Below, piece by piece: positions 28,768-36,370 of a stretch of 40,492 bases of DNA. Both the position numbers and the translations under genes were made by a program. The stretch spans positions 1 through 40,492 of the forward strand of contig JANYCI010000117.1 of NCBI GenBank assembly GCA_025360325.1, in the 5' to 3' direction. Position 1 is the stretch's first letter; each line of letters begins with the position of its first letter. The stretch comes from Limisphaerales bacterium (GTDB taxonomy: Bacteria; Verrucomicrobiota; Verrucomicrobiia; Limisphaerales; UBA11358). Below the pieces are notes generated by a model. It searched no databases and was not told the DNA's origin. It saw only the letters and a program-made list of their open reading frames with translations.

Positions 28768-29538
28768 TTATTTGACGGTGTTGAGCTGGGCGGGATTCAA
28801 CGTGCCGAGGTCGTCCTGCCAGAAATAAATTTCCCGCGTGGCCGGGTTCCAACTGTGGATGAAAAACATTTTCTTGGCGCTGATCCATTGCGCGGAGCCG
28901 TCGCAGAAAACTTCATTGCCGCCGACGGGCAAACCGCTTTTATCTTTGTGCGCGGGCAGATTGGAGAAGCCGCTGGGCGAAGGATTGTTGGCGTTGTCAC
29001 CCCACTTGCCGTCGAATTTGCAGACGAAATCCGCCGCGATCATCCACGTCGGCTTGGCCGTCGCGAGCTTGATGGGGCTGCGCGAAGGAACGGTGGTGAT
29101 GTTGTTCGCCCAAGTCGGGATGCCGCCGAAGTAAGCGTAGCCGAGCGTCCATTGGTTGTTAGCGGTGTTCAAATTAGCGAGGCCGGGACGATTCGGGCAG
29201 GACCAAGTGTTGGCGCTCCCGTTCGTGTTGACCACCAAACCTGCCGCCGCCCACACGGCGATGTTGGTGTTCTCCAAAAGAATCGGATGATTCGGCGTGG
29301 TGCCAAAACCGCCGGTGGCTCCAGCCACGGGAAGCAAATCAATGTTGTCGCCCGCCGCAATCTGGCAGGCGATGCCAACCTGCCGTAAATTATTCACACA
29401 AGCGATGCGCTTGGCGCGTTCCTTCGCGCTCGCCAGCGCCGGCAGCAGCATCGCCGCGAGAATGGCGATGATGGCAATCACGACGAGCAGTTCAATCAGC
29501 GTGAAGGCCGGGCTTCTTTTCAATTTCAGAATTTTCAT
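28768..29538 (-). CDS. Prepilin-type N-terminal cleavage/methylation protein (pseudopilin-like)
   Basis: 256 residues from the ATG at 29538 ([20 protein letters not shown]). The TTG at 29604 would add 22 residues before a leader that is already normal and is not preferred. A short basic leader ends in Ala rather than the usual Gly before FTLIE, which may affect prepilin peptidase cleavage. The hydrophobic helix and [24 protein letters not shown] match the pseudopilin at 15580. The C-terminal domain carries [20 protein letters not shown], the DG motif of this family. It directly precedes the LamG/PKD gene (9 nt). A perfect 11-bp inverted repeat lies in its leader at 29558-29590. Confidence 0.88.
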   Translation of the reverse strand: MKILKLKRSPAFTLIELLVVIAIIAILAAMLLPALASAKERAKRIACVNNLRQVGIACQIAAGDNIDLLPVAGATGGFGTTPNHPILLENTNIAVWAAAGLVVNTNGSANTWSCPNRPGLANLNTANNQWTLGYAYFGGIPTWANNITTVPSRSPIKLATAKPTWMIAADFVCKFDGKWGDNANNPSPSGFSNLPAHKDKSGLPVGGNEVFCDGSAQWISAKKMFFIHSWNPATREIYFWQDDLGTLNPAQLNTVK

Positions 29539-29557
29539 CTCAATTTTGGAAATGGCG

Positions 29558-29590
29558 CGGGGTGAAAGCGAACCAGCCACTTTCACCCCG
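29558..29590 (-). terminator. Perfect 11-bp hairpin between the truncated repeat gene and the pseudopilin
   Basis: The arms 29558-29568 (CGGGGTGAAAG) and 29580-29590 are perfect inverted complements around an 11-nt loop. It starts 24 bp downstream of the repeat gene stop on the minus strand. No T tract follows on either strand, so it may be an atypical terminator, an RNA-processing or stability hairpin, or an operator. Confidence 0.45.
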
Positions 29591-29614
29591 GCCAGGGATT
29601 TCAATCCAGCCGGC

Positions 29615-30196
29615 TCACGGATAAACGATGCGATAGAAGACTGCGCCGTTGGCTGGGTTGATTGTGTTCGTCACCGAAGTGACGCTGGCCGAGTTGGACA
29701 CGTCCACCCAGTTGCTGCCGAGGCCGCCGCTCAAGGAATTTGTCTGCGCCTGCAAACGCCAGCCGAGATGGTCAGCGGGCCAGCTCAATTCCAGGTTGCC
29801 GCCGTTCACCTTCGTCGTGATGTTCGTCGGATTCGTGGCGACCGTGACGGCCACCAGCAAACTGCCCGAACCAGTGATGTAAGGCGCACCGGTGGTGCTG
29901 TCATACACGCCCGGAGCTTGCGTGACACCGTTCAGGATCAAGGCTCCCACGCGATTCGTGACGCCGGTGAAATCCAACTGCAACATCGCGCTGCTCGCGA
30001 TAGATACGGTCGAGTTCGTGGCCAGCGAGGCGGTGGCAAGTTCAAGTGTGCCACCATTGACGGTCGTGTTGCCGGTGTAAGTGTTCGTGCCGGTGAAAAT
30101 CTGCGTGCCGGAACTCATGACAAGCGCGATGTTGCCGACGACATTGCCGCTGAAGGAATAATTGCCCGCGCCCAGGTCGAGCGTGAGCGTCTTCAC
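29615..30196 (-). pseudogene. 3' remnant of a beta-strand-repeat protein gene, cut at the 30.2-kb junction
   Basis: The frame encodes a typical repeat (SSGTQIFTGTNTYTGNTTVN followed by GGTLELATASL) and a complete first-type tail (LELSWPADHLGWRLQAQTN ... [14 protein letters not shown]). There is no signal peptide. The only nearby start is a GTG at 30196. Upstream the frame runs a few codons into sequence that encodes VirB4 on the other strand and stops at 30242-30244. Related proteins in this window have 700-2800 residues, so most of the gene is missing. It is a remnant or an assembly-cut gene rather than a working 193-residue protein. Confidence 0.75.
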
Positions 30197-30215
30197 CGTG
30201 GCGCGCGTCCTGCCG

Positions 30216-32426
30216 ATGACCGACCTCGACCATTTCCGGCATTACAAACAATTTCTCAACCCTTCGCTCAGCGACCGCTTTGATTTCAATCCGGCAGAAA
30301 GTTTTTCGCCCGAGCTTTCGATTCAGGACAATTGCTGGCACAGCGAAGGCAATGGCCAGTCCGATTTTGGGTTCTTCCTCGACGGCCATTATCACAGCAT
30401 CATCGTCCTCACCCGCTGGCCGCGCACGACCTATCCCGGCATCATCCAGCGCCTCACCAACCTTCGGCTGCTTGATTACACGATCACGGTCAACGTGGAT
30501 CCCCTGCCCATCTCTCGCGAGATAACCAAGGAGGAAAAAGAACATGACCGCGTGGCGGGCGACTATGCCAGCGAGAAGAAAATTTCCCTGCTAACCGTGA
30601 TGGAGAAAAAACAGAAAAAAATCCATGCGCTGATGCAGGGCCAGACGATTCCGTTCCACGCCATGTTCACCATCCGCGTTTGGGACAAGACCCGCGATGG
30701 CCTCAACGCGAAAACCGGCGCGATCAAGAACGCCATCAATTCGATGAACGCGGCGCAATACTTCGAGAGCAATCTGCCGAGCACATCGCGGAATTTATTT
30801 TTCCAAACGTGGCCGGGCTGGACGTGGGGACGCTACGAACATCGCAAGCTCTACGCCGAGCATCGTTTCCTTGCCGATATGCTGCCGGTGTCCAGCACGT
30901 TCACCGGCCACTTGGCAACTGCCGAGGCAATCTATGATGGCCCGCAGGATAACCTCGTCGGCATCGAAACATTTTCCGGTTCGGTGGACAATAAATCGCC
31001 GCAGCACGCGGTGTTGCTCGGCATGAGTGGGGCGGGCAAATCCGTGACGGTTTGCGACCTCCTTTCACAGACCGAGGGCTATTTTGGTTATACCGTCATC
31101 ATCGAGGAGGGCTTGTCCTACGGCATTTACACCGCGACCGTCGAACCCGGCGCTCGGCCGATCATCATCCATCCCGATGGCGACCTTACCATCAATTATC
31201 TCGACACAAAAGGTCTGCCGCTTACGCCCGATCATCTTTCCGCCGCGACCGCGCTTGTCGCACGGATGATTGGCACGAGTTCGCAGGAGGATAAACAAAT
31301 GCTCCGGCAGGCGCAGATCGCCAAATACCTGAACCTACTTTACGAGGATGCGTTTCAGGACTGGCAAAAGAAACGCCACGACCAATTGCTCGACATCGCC
31401 CGGCACGCGATGGCGCTGCAAAAATTTCGGGCGGAGAAAATGCCGCCGGGGGCAACCACGCTGGAGACATTTGCCGATTTCCGCGACTGGCGTGCGGCTC
31501 ATGCCGACGAGGCGCAGAATTATTTGCAACAATTCGTCGAGGCAGATGCTCTGAAATTTCTGAAGGATCCGCGCACGAGCAAGGAAGTCCGCAATCTCGC
31601 TTTCGCCCATTTCACGCCGGAGGAATTCCCGACTCACCGGATGCTTCAGGAGTTGATGATGCTCGACCCGATGGGCGGCGAACGCGACCAGATCATGGAA
31701 ATCGCCACGCTCATCTTGCCGTGGTGTCGCGACGGCAATTACGGCTGCCTGTTCGATGGCACAAGCAATCTATCTCTCACCGGCAAGATTGCTCACTTCG
31801 AGTTGGGTTACATCCCGGAGTCGGCGAAGGAATTGAAAGCCGCCGCCGGGTTCCTCATCACCAACCACGCGCGCAAGCACATCATGACGCTGCCGCGCGC
31901 CATTCGGAAACGGAACATCTACGAAGAGGTTGCCCGCTTCCTCGACATCCCCGGCGGTCAAGAGATCGTCCAGGAATCCTATGCCCAGCTTCGGAAGTTC
32001 AATTGCTGGAACATTTCCATCGTTCAGCAATACGCGCGCTTCAAACAGTCGCGCATCCGCTCCGCCGTGTTCGGCAACAGCCGTCAGTTTTTTATCATGC
32101 GCCAGAACGATCGCGCTGACCTTGAGGACATGGGCAAGGACATCGCGCTGCCGGAAGTGACGCAGCACGCGATCATGAATTATCCCCTGCCCGACCATCA
32201 AACCGGCCAGAAGTTTTCGCCGTTCACTTATCTGCACACCGACGCGACCCGCAATCTTTGCGGCACGGTTCACAACGTCGCGTCGCCGGAGATGCTCTAT
32301 TGCAGTTCGTCCAGCGGCGAACACTTCGACAAACGCGCCCGCGAACTTCGCCAATGTCCCAGCGTCATCGAGGGCATCATTCTCAACGCCAATCGTCCGA
32401 CCGATCCAAAATCTGACGCCAAATAG
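30216..32426 (+). CDS. virB4: VirB4/TraC-like conjugation ATPase, 5' truncated
   Basis: 736 residues from the ATG at 30216. This family powers substrate transfer and pilus assembly at the inner-membrane face of type IV secretion systems. Walker A is GMSGAGKSV at residues 269-277. The Walker B position reads NIYEEVARFL, with Glu570-Glu571 in place of the usual Asp-Glu. Downstream ISIVQQYARFKQSRIRSAVF and RQFFIMRQNDRADLEDMG fit the C-terminal motor domain. The N-terminal part (SDFGFFLDGHYHSIIVLTRW, LRLLDYTITVNVDPLP) fits the VirB4/TraC-specific domain. In VirB4 and TraC, Walker A usually lies beyond residue 400, so some 150-200 residues appear missing. The gene starts right at the junction with the truncated repeat gene. 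The 54 bp before 30216 in the same frame are antisense to that gene. It may be inactive if the truncation is real. Confidence 0.85.
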   Translation: MTDLDHFRHYKQFLNPSLSDRFDFNPAESFSPELSIQDNCWHSEGNGQSDFGFFLDGHYHSIIVLTRWPRTTYPGIIQRLTNLRLLDYTITVNVDPLPISREITKEEKEHDRVAGDYASEKKISLLTVMEKKQKKIHALMQGQTIPFHAMFTIRVWDKTRDGLNAKTGAIKNAINSMNAAQYFESNLPSTSRNLFFQTWPGWTWGRYEHRKLYAEHRFLADMLPVSSTFTGHLATAEAIYDGPQDNLVGIETFSGSVDNKSPQHAVLLGMSGAGKSVTVCDLLSQTEGYFGYTVIIEEGLSYGIYTATVEPGARPIIIHPDGDLTINYLDTKGLPLTPDHLSAATALVARMIGTSSQEDKQMLRQAQIAKYLNLLYEDAFQDWQKKRHDQLLDIARHAMALQKFRAEKMPPGATTLETFADFRDWRAAHADEAQNYLQQFVEADALKFLKDPRTSKEVRNLAFAHFTPEEFPTHRMLQELMMLDPMGGERDQIMEIATLILPWCRDGNYGCLFDGTSNLSLTGKIAHFELGYIPESAKELKAAAGFLITNHARKHIMTLPRAIRKRNIYEEVARFLDIPGGQEIVQESYAQLRKFNCWNISIVQQYARFKQSRIRSAVFGNSRQFFIMRQNDRADLEDMGKDIALPEVTQHAIMNYPLPDHQTGQKFSPFTYLHTDATRNLCGTVHNVASPEMLYCSSSSGEHFDKRARELRQCPSVIEGIILNANRPTDPKSDAK

Positions 32427-32437
32427 AATTCACAACC

Positions 32438-32863
32438 ATGAAAACCAAACTCATTTTCCTCTCGCTAAAAATGCTCCTTTGCATCGCCGTTGCCAGTTTG
32501 TTTGCCGGGTGTTCGACCATGCGCCCGATTGATGACGCCGCGCTCGGGGCGGGCGGCGCGTATCTCGTCCACGAACTTTCCCACGGCAACGCCGCCGCCA
32601 CCGTGGCTGGAGCTGCGGGCGGCGTGCTCATCAGCGAGGGACTTCATTACGCCGCCAAAAGCCAGGCCGACAAGGCATTCACTAGCGGTTACGACAAGGG
32701 CAAGAGCGATGCCGTCAAACAGCAATACTGGCTTTACGTCTCGATGCAACATCAGCGCAACGAGACTGGTAGCGTCCGCCTTTACCCCGTGCAATTGCCG
32801 GAACAACGCATCGACGGGGTAACGTTCCAACCATCCACCAAATACCTCCGCATCGAGGAATAG
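32438..32863 (+). CDS. Small lipoprotein, VirB7-like position
   Basis: 141 residues. The N terminus MKTKLIFLSLKMLLCIAVAS ends in a lipobox, LFAGC, with Cys25 as the lipidated residue. A glycine/alanine-rich stretch follows (DDAALGAGGAYLVHE, AAATVAGAAGGVLISEGLHY), possibly a glycine zipper, then a charged C-terminal half. It lies 11 bp after VirB4 and before VirB5. It likely takes the role of the VirB7/TrbH-type lipoprotein that stabilises the outer-membrane core, though sequence similarity to those is not visible. Confidence 0.75.
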   Translation: MKTKLIFLSLKMLLCIAVASLFAGCSTMRPIDDAALGAGGAYLVHELSHGNAAATVAGAAGGVLISEGLHYAAKSQADKAFTSGYDKGKSDAVKQQYWLYVSMQHQRNETGSVRLYPVQLPEQRIDGVTFQPSTKYLRIEE

Positions 32864-32885
32864 CAGGCGAAGCCTGCACGCAACC

Positions 32886-32896
32886 AAGAAAGGAAA
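32886..32896 (+). promoter_or_regulatory. Strong Shine-Dalgarno before virB5
   Basis: AAGAAAGGAAA with AGGA 8 nt before the ATG at 32903. This is one of the few clear ribosome binding sites in the window and fixes the start of the VirB5-like protein. Confidence 0.7.
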
Positions 32897-32902
32897 CACA
32901 CC

Positions 32903-33703
32903 ATGAAAAAGTTAATCGCCCTCGCCCTCGTCACGGTCAGCATCAGTTTGACGGCTCGCGCCCAGATGATTGTTTATGACCTGACCAGCAACATTCAGGA
33001 AATCGTGTCGCAAGCGGCCAACATTGCGAAATACATCCAGATGATCGAGAACCAGGTGCAGCAAATCGAGACGCTCACCGACCAGCTCGATGAGTTCAAA
33101 CATTACGAAGACCTGTTTGGTAACCCGCAAAGTGTTGCGCTGTCCACCGCTTCATCGCTTCTCGATGACCTCAAGAAAACCGAGGTCGGCCAGACGCTCA
33201 CCACGCTCGAAGGCTCCATCAAAACCAGTGATGCCATGCTCTACAATGCGAATGGATTGTTCCAAAGCATCGGCACAACGTTCACCACGCCGGACGGACA
33301 GATCGTCACGCGGCCAGACGCACCGTTCAAACCCATCGCCGCAATTCAGAAAACCACGGACAACTATTTGTCCGTCTCCACCGATGCCGCCGCCCGGCGC
33401 AAGGCATTGAAAGACCAGATCGCCTCGACCACCGAGCAACTCAAGTCCGCCAGCACCGATGCCGAGGTTCAAAAACTGCAAGGCGTCCTCACGGGCTTGT
33501 CCGCTGCGCTCAACAACACCGACTACGAAATCAATCAGGCTACCTCATCCGCGCTGGTCCAGGACATCGCCAACCGCAATGACGCGCAGCGGCAGGTCGA
33601 GGCGCAGCAGCAACAGCAACACGCCGAGTTCACCGAGGCGATTCAGAAATACGGACAGACGTTCCGGCTGATGAATGCGCCGACAGCGTTTCCGGCTCCC
33701 TAA
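32903..33703 (+). CDS. virB5: VirB5/TrbJ-like conjugation protein
   Basis: 266 residues. Sec signal peptide MKKLIALALVTVSISLTARA, then VYDLTSNIQEIVSQAANIAK and KYIQMIENQVQQIETLTDQL, the helical N-terminal signature of P-type TrbJ/VirB5 proteins. Most of the protein is predicted helix or coiled coil, with a Gln-rich stretch (QRQVEAQQQQQHAEF) near residues 230-245. Members of this family are periplasmic and can sit at the pilus tip or help pilus assembly. It is the third gene of the type IV secretion operon, between the small lipoprotein and VirB6. Confidence 0.85.
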   Translation: MKKLIALALVTVSISLTARAQMIVYDLTSNIQEIVSQAANIAKYIQMIENQVQQIETLTDQLDEFKHYEDLFGNPQSVALSTASSLLDDLKKTEVGQTLTTLEGSIKTSDAMLYNANGLFQSIGTTFTTPDGQIVTRPDAPFKPIAAIQKTTDNYLSVSTDAAARRKALKDQIASTTEQLKSASTDAEVQKLQGVLTGLSAALNNTDYEINQATSSALVQDIANRNDAQRQVEAQQQQQHAEFTEAIQKYGQTFRLMNAPTAFPAP

Positions 33704-33739
33704 CTAACCACCGGCACACCCCTCAATCGTCCCGACGTT

Positions 33740-34810
33740 ATGGCCTCATTTGAAAGTCTGTTTCCAACGTTCCTGCTCAAATGCGTCGAGCTGCACGAAC
33801 TCCTTCGCATCGTGGCTTTCATGTTGTTCATCGTCGGGACGATTACCTTTGTCGTCCACGGCTTCAGCGGCAAGACGCTGCTGTTGCACATGGTTCGCTT
33901 GTTCATCCTGACGGCGCTGCTCGTGTTCCTGCCGCAATGGGGCAACCAGATTCAATCGCTCATGCAAACTTCAATTCTCAACGGCCTCGGCGTTGACCCG
34001 TCAAATGTTCAGGACCAATACAACCAATTGCTCGTCGTCAAACGCAATACCGCCAGCGGCAGCCATTCCTGGTGGGACATTCTCGGCGACATCCAGAGTT
34101 TTACCGTCGAGACGCTCATCTCCGGCATTCTCTGGCTCGTCGGCGAGTTCGCATCGCTGCTCCTGTTCTGGGCCTACATCATCCAGAAATTTATTCTGTT
34201 CTCTAGTTACGCACTCTCGCCCCTGCTCATCGGTCTCATGGCCATCCGACCGCTGCGTTCCACCGGCAGCCGCTATCTGATGAATATTTTCGGCGTGTTG
34301 CTTTGGCCGCTTGGCTGGGCCGTCGCCGCCCTCATCACTCAGGGCATTCTTGATTTCATGACCGACCCGTCCTTCAAGTTCATTGATCCAACCGCCACCC
34401 TGTATTCCCTTCAAGCCACCGTTGGCGTCGTGGTCGTCGCGTTCTGGATTGTGTTCAGCACGATTGCCGCGCCGCTCGTCATCCAAAAAGTTCTCTCCTC
34501 CGGGGTGTTGGCGGGCGGTCAGTTGCTGGCCGGGGCGGCGAGCAGCGCCATTCAAACCGCAGCCACCACCGCCGGTGCTGCCGCCGCTGCCGCCACGACC
34601 GGCGTTCCGTTTGCTAGTGTCGGTGCCGCCGGTTTGGCCGCCGTGATGAGCACCATGTCATCCGCCGGTGGCCACGGCAGTGCCGGCGCGATCATCATCG
34701 CCGGTTCGGGTTTGCCGCCGCGCTCCGCCCGTGGCCGTCCCGGTGATGACATCTCCGGCGACAAATCCGTTCGCGACCTCATCGCCAAAACCAAAGGCAA
34801 CCACTTCTGA
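33740..34810 (+). CDS. virB6: VirB6/TrbL-like polytopic inner-membrane protein
   Basis: 356 residues with about six or seven hydrophobic segments: LRIVAFMLFIVGTITFVVHG (about 20-40), MVRLFILTALLVFLP (50-67), TLISGILWLVGEFASLLLFW (125-150), FILFSSYALSPLLIGLMAI (153-172), FGVLLWPLGWAVAALIT (185-205) and VGVVVVAFWIVFSTIAAPLV (228-250). An Ala/Gly/Thr-rich linker and a short charged, probably cytoplasmic C terminus (KSVRDLIAKTKGNHF) follow. This topology and the position after VirB5 fit VirB6/TrbL, the inner-membrane channel component. The downstream VirB8-like gene starts 5 nt after the stop. Confidence 0.85.
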   Translation: MASFESLFPTFLLKCVELHELLRIVAFMLFIVGTITFVVHGFSGKTLLLHMVRLFILTALLVFLPQWGNQIQSLMQTSILNGLGVDPSNVQDQYNQLLVVKRNTASGSHSWWDILGDIQSFTVETLISGILWLVGEFASLLLFWAYIIQKFILFSSYALSPLLIGLMAIRPLRSTGSRYLMNIFGVLLWPLGWAVAALITQGILDFMTDPSFKFIDPTATLYSLQATVGVVVVAFWIVFSTIAAPLVIQKVLSSGVLAGGQLLAGAASSAIQTAATTAGAAAAAATTGVPFASVGAAGLAAVMSTMSSAGGHGSAGAIIIAGSGLPPRSARGRPGDDISGDKSVRDLIAKTKGNHF

Positions 34811-34815
34811 ATTTT

Positions 34816-35484
34816 ATGGAAACCACCGAACTTGATCCTCGCCACACCCCAACCGGCCAAGGCCCCACACCCTGGCTTGCCCACAAGCGTTTCGACCCGA
34901 CCCAACTTTTCGCGCAGCGCGACCGCCTGCCGTGGTTTTGGTTTTTTACGGCGGTCGCCATGACCCTGGTTGCCGCGCTCGACCGCTATCATCTCATCAG
35001 CGAGTTCAAACAGCGTGAGCGCGTCGTCATCATTGACCCGGCGCAGACTTATTACATAAGCCCGCTGTTGCAATTTCAGGAGGCGAAGGATTTGCACGTC
35101 CAGCAGGCCACGCTGGCAACCACCGCCCTGCTCGAACGCAGCCCAAAGGATTTTGACCACGCTGATTTGCTGAAACAAATGTTTCTGAAGCCCGCGTTTC
35201 AGAAAGCCCAGGACCAGCACACGCGCGAAACGGTCGAATTTCGCTCCAAGCAACTTCATCAAAAACCAGAGGTTGCTCGCGTGGACATTCTGGCCACGCG
35301 GGAGAATGAAGTGCTCGCCACCGTCACCGGCCAGTTGATCCGTTCCGGCATTTTTCAGGAAAAGGTTTTCACCGAGGCGTTCACTTTCAAGTTGAGCCTC
35401 CGTCTCGTCCGCAACCCAAACATGGCCGTCAATGGTCGCTTCCCGACCGCCGTGGCCGACTACAAATATGAAATCAATAATTAG
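34816..35484 (+). CDS. virB8: VirB8/TraE-like bitopic inner-membrane protein
   Basis: 222 residues. A short cytoplasmic N terminus (about 37 residues), one transmembrane helix (LPWFWFFTAVAMTLVAALDR), then a periplasmic domain of about 160 residues consistent with the NTF2-like fold of VirB8/TrbF/TraE. Landmarks are VVIIDPAQTYYISPLLQFQE and the C-terminal strand FTFKLSLRLVRNPNMAVNGR. Position between VirB6 and VirB9 supports the call. The following gene starts inside its 3' end (17-nt overlap), suggesting coupled translation. It could equally be called TrbF-like. Confidence 0.75.
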   Translation: METTELDPRHTPTGQGPTPWLAHKRFDPTQLFAQRDRLPWFWFFTAVAMTLVAALDRYHLISEFKQRERVVIIDPAQTYYISPLLQFQEAKDLHVQQATLATTALLERSPKDFDHADLLKQMFLKPAFQKAQDQHTRETVEFRSKQLHQKPEVARVDILATRENEVLATVTGQLIRSGIFQEKVFTEAFTFKLSLRLVRNPNMAVNGRFPTAVADYKYEINN

Positions 35485-36370
35485 CACCCTCCTGTTGTCC
35501 GCCGCCATCGCGTTCGCTGAATCGCCCGAAGCCATCCAGCACGTCACGCTCGACGAAACGGCGGTCGTCACTGTGCCGGTCGCCACGAACCGCGTGACTA
35601 CCATCAGCTTTCCCAGCTCCATCGCCGCGATTGATGCAGCAGGCGTGACCGCTGACGGCAAGACGTCAGGCCAATTTCAACTTGCGCACACGAAAGGTTC
35701 AACGTTCCTCTCCGTCCGCGCGCTTGCGCGCAAGGCCGCGACGAATCTGAACATCCGGTGGAACAAACGCACTTACGTTTTTGAGCTAGTGGAAAGTGAT
35801 ACGCCGGTGTTGTCCCTCAATCTGGATGATCCTGCTACATCAGAACCAGTTTTACCTGCGCCGTCCGTGTCACCGACGCAATTGCTCGCCTTGCTCGACA
35901 AGGCCAAGGCGTTTCCGTTGCTGAAAAAACAACACGCCGATGCCGTTGCCCATGCCGAGGTCAGGACTTTTGGCAGCTCCCCGCAAATCACCGATTTCAA
36001 TGATTACGAAATTCGTATCAATGAGGTGTTCCGATTCAATACCGAGGACACGCTGGTTTTTCATGTCACTCTTAAAAACAAATCGGAAAAGGAAATCCGT
36101 TATCTGCCGGAAAGTTTCTCGGCCCGGATTGGCAACCGGCTCTATTACCAGTCCATCAGCGATGCGTCCGGCATCCTGCCGCCGAAATCGGCGAGCATAG
36201 TTTACTTCGCCATCACCGGCACACCGGACGGCGGGCGCAACGAACTGTCGTTGAAAAATGAATTCAGCATTTTGGTGACGCGGCTTTCTCCGCCACCGCC
36301 GCCCGTCGTCGTCACCAACCGTGTCGTCGTCCCCGTTAAACCGATTCGCTCCCCCAGAAATCAGCTATGA
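35468..36370 (+). CDS. VirB9/TraK-like periplasmic core protein
   Basis: 300 residues from the ATG at 35468. The longer in-frame start at 35432 would remove the signal peptide MKSIISTLLLSAAIAFA. The N-terminal domain (VTLDETAVVTVPVATNRVTT, FPSSIAAIDAAGV, FLSVRALARKAATNLNIRW) resembles the beta-rich domain of TraK/VirB9/TrbG. The C-terminal domain (EVFRFNTEDTLVFHVTLKN ... SFSARIGNRLYYQ) is a second beta-sandwich. A Pro-rich tail follows (LSPPPPPVVV). In type IV secretion cores this protein forms the outer-membrane ring with VirB7 and VirB10. The start overlaps the VirB8 gene and the stop overlaps the VirB10 start (ATGA). Confidence 0.75.
   Translation: MKSIISTLLLSAAIAFAESPEAIQHVTLDETAVVTVPVATNRVTTISFPSSIAAIDAAGVTADGKTSGQFQLAHTKGSTFLSVRALARKAATNLNIRWNKRTYVFELVESDTPVLSLNLDDPATSEPVLPAPSVSPTQLLALLDKAKAFPLLKKQHADAVAHAEVRTFGSSPQITDFNDYEIRINEVFRFNTEDTLVFHVTLKNKSEKEIRYLPESFSARIGNRLYYQSISDASGILPPKSASIVYFAITGTPDGGRNELSLKNEFSILVTRLSPPPPPVVVTNRVVVPVKPIRSPRNQL

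Noticed and set aside
30162-30215. 18-codon N-terminal extension of VirB4 from 30162
   Set aside because: These codons are antisense to the truncated repeat protein and unrelated to VirB4, so they are an accident of the junction.
30190-30230. Attachment site or tRNA gene at the 30.2-kb boundary
   Set aside because: No tRNA-like fold, direct repeat or integrase was seen near the boundary.
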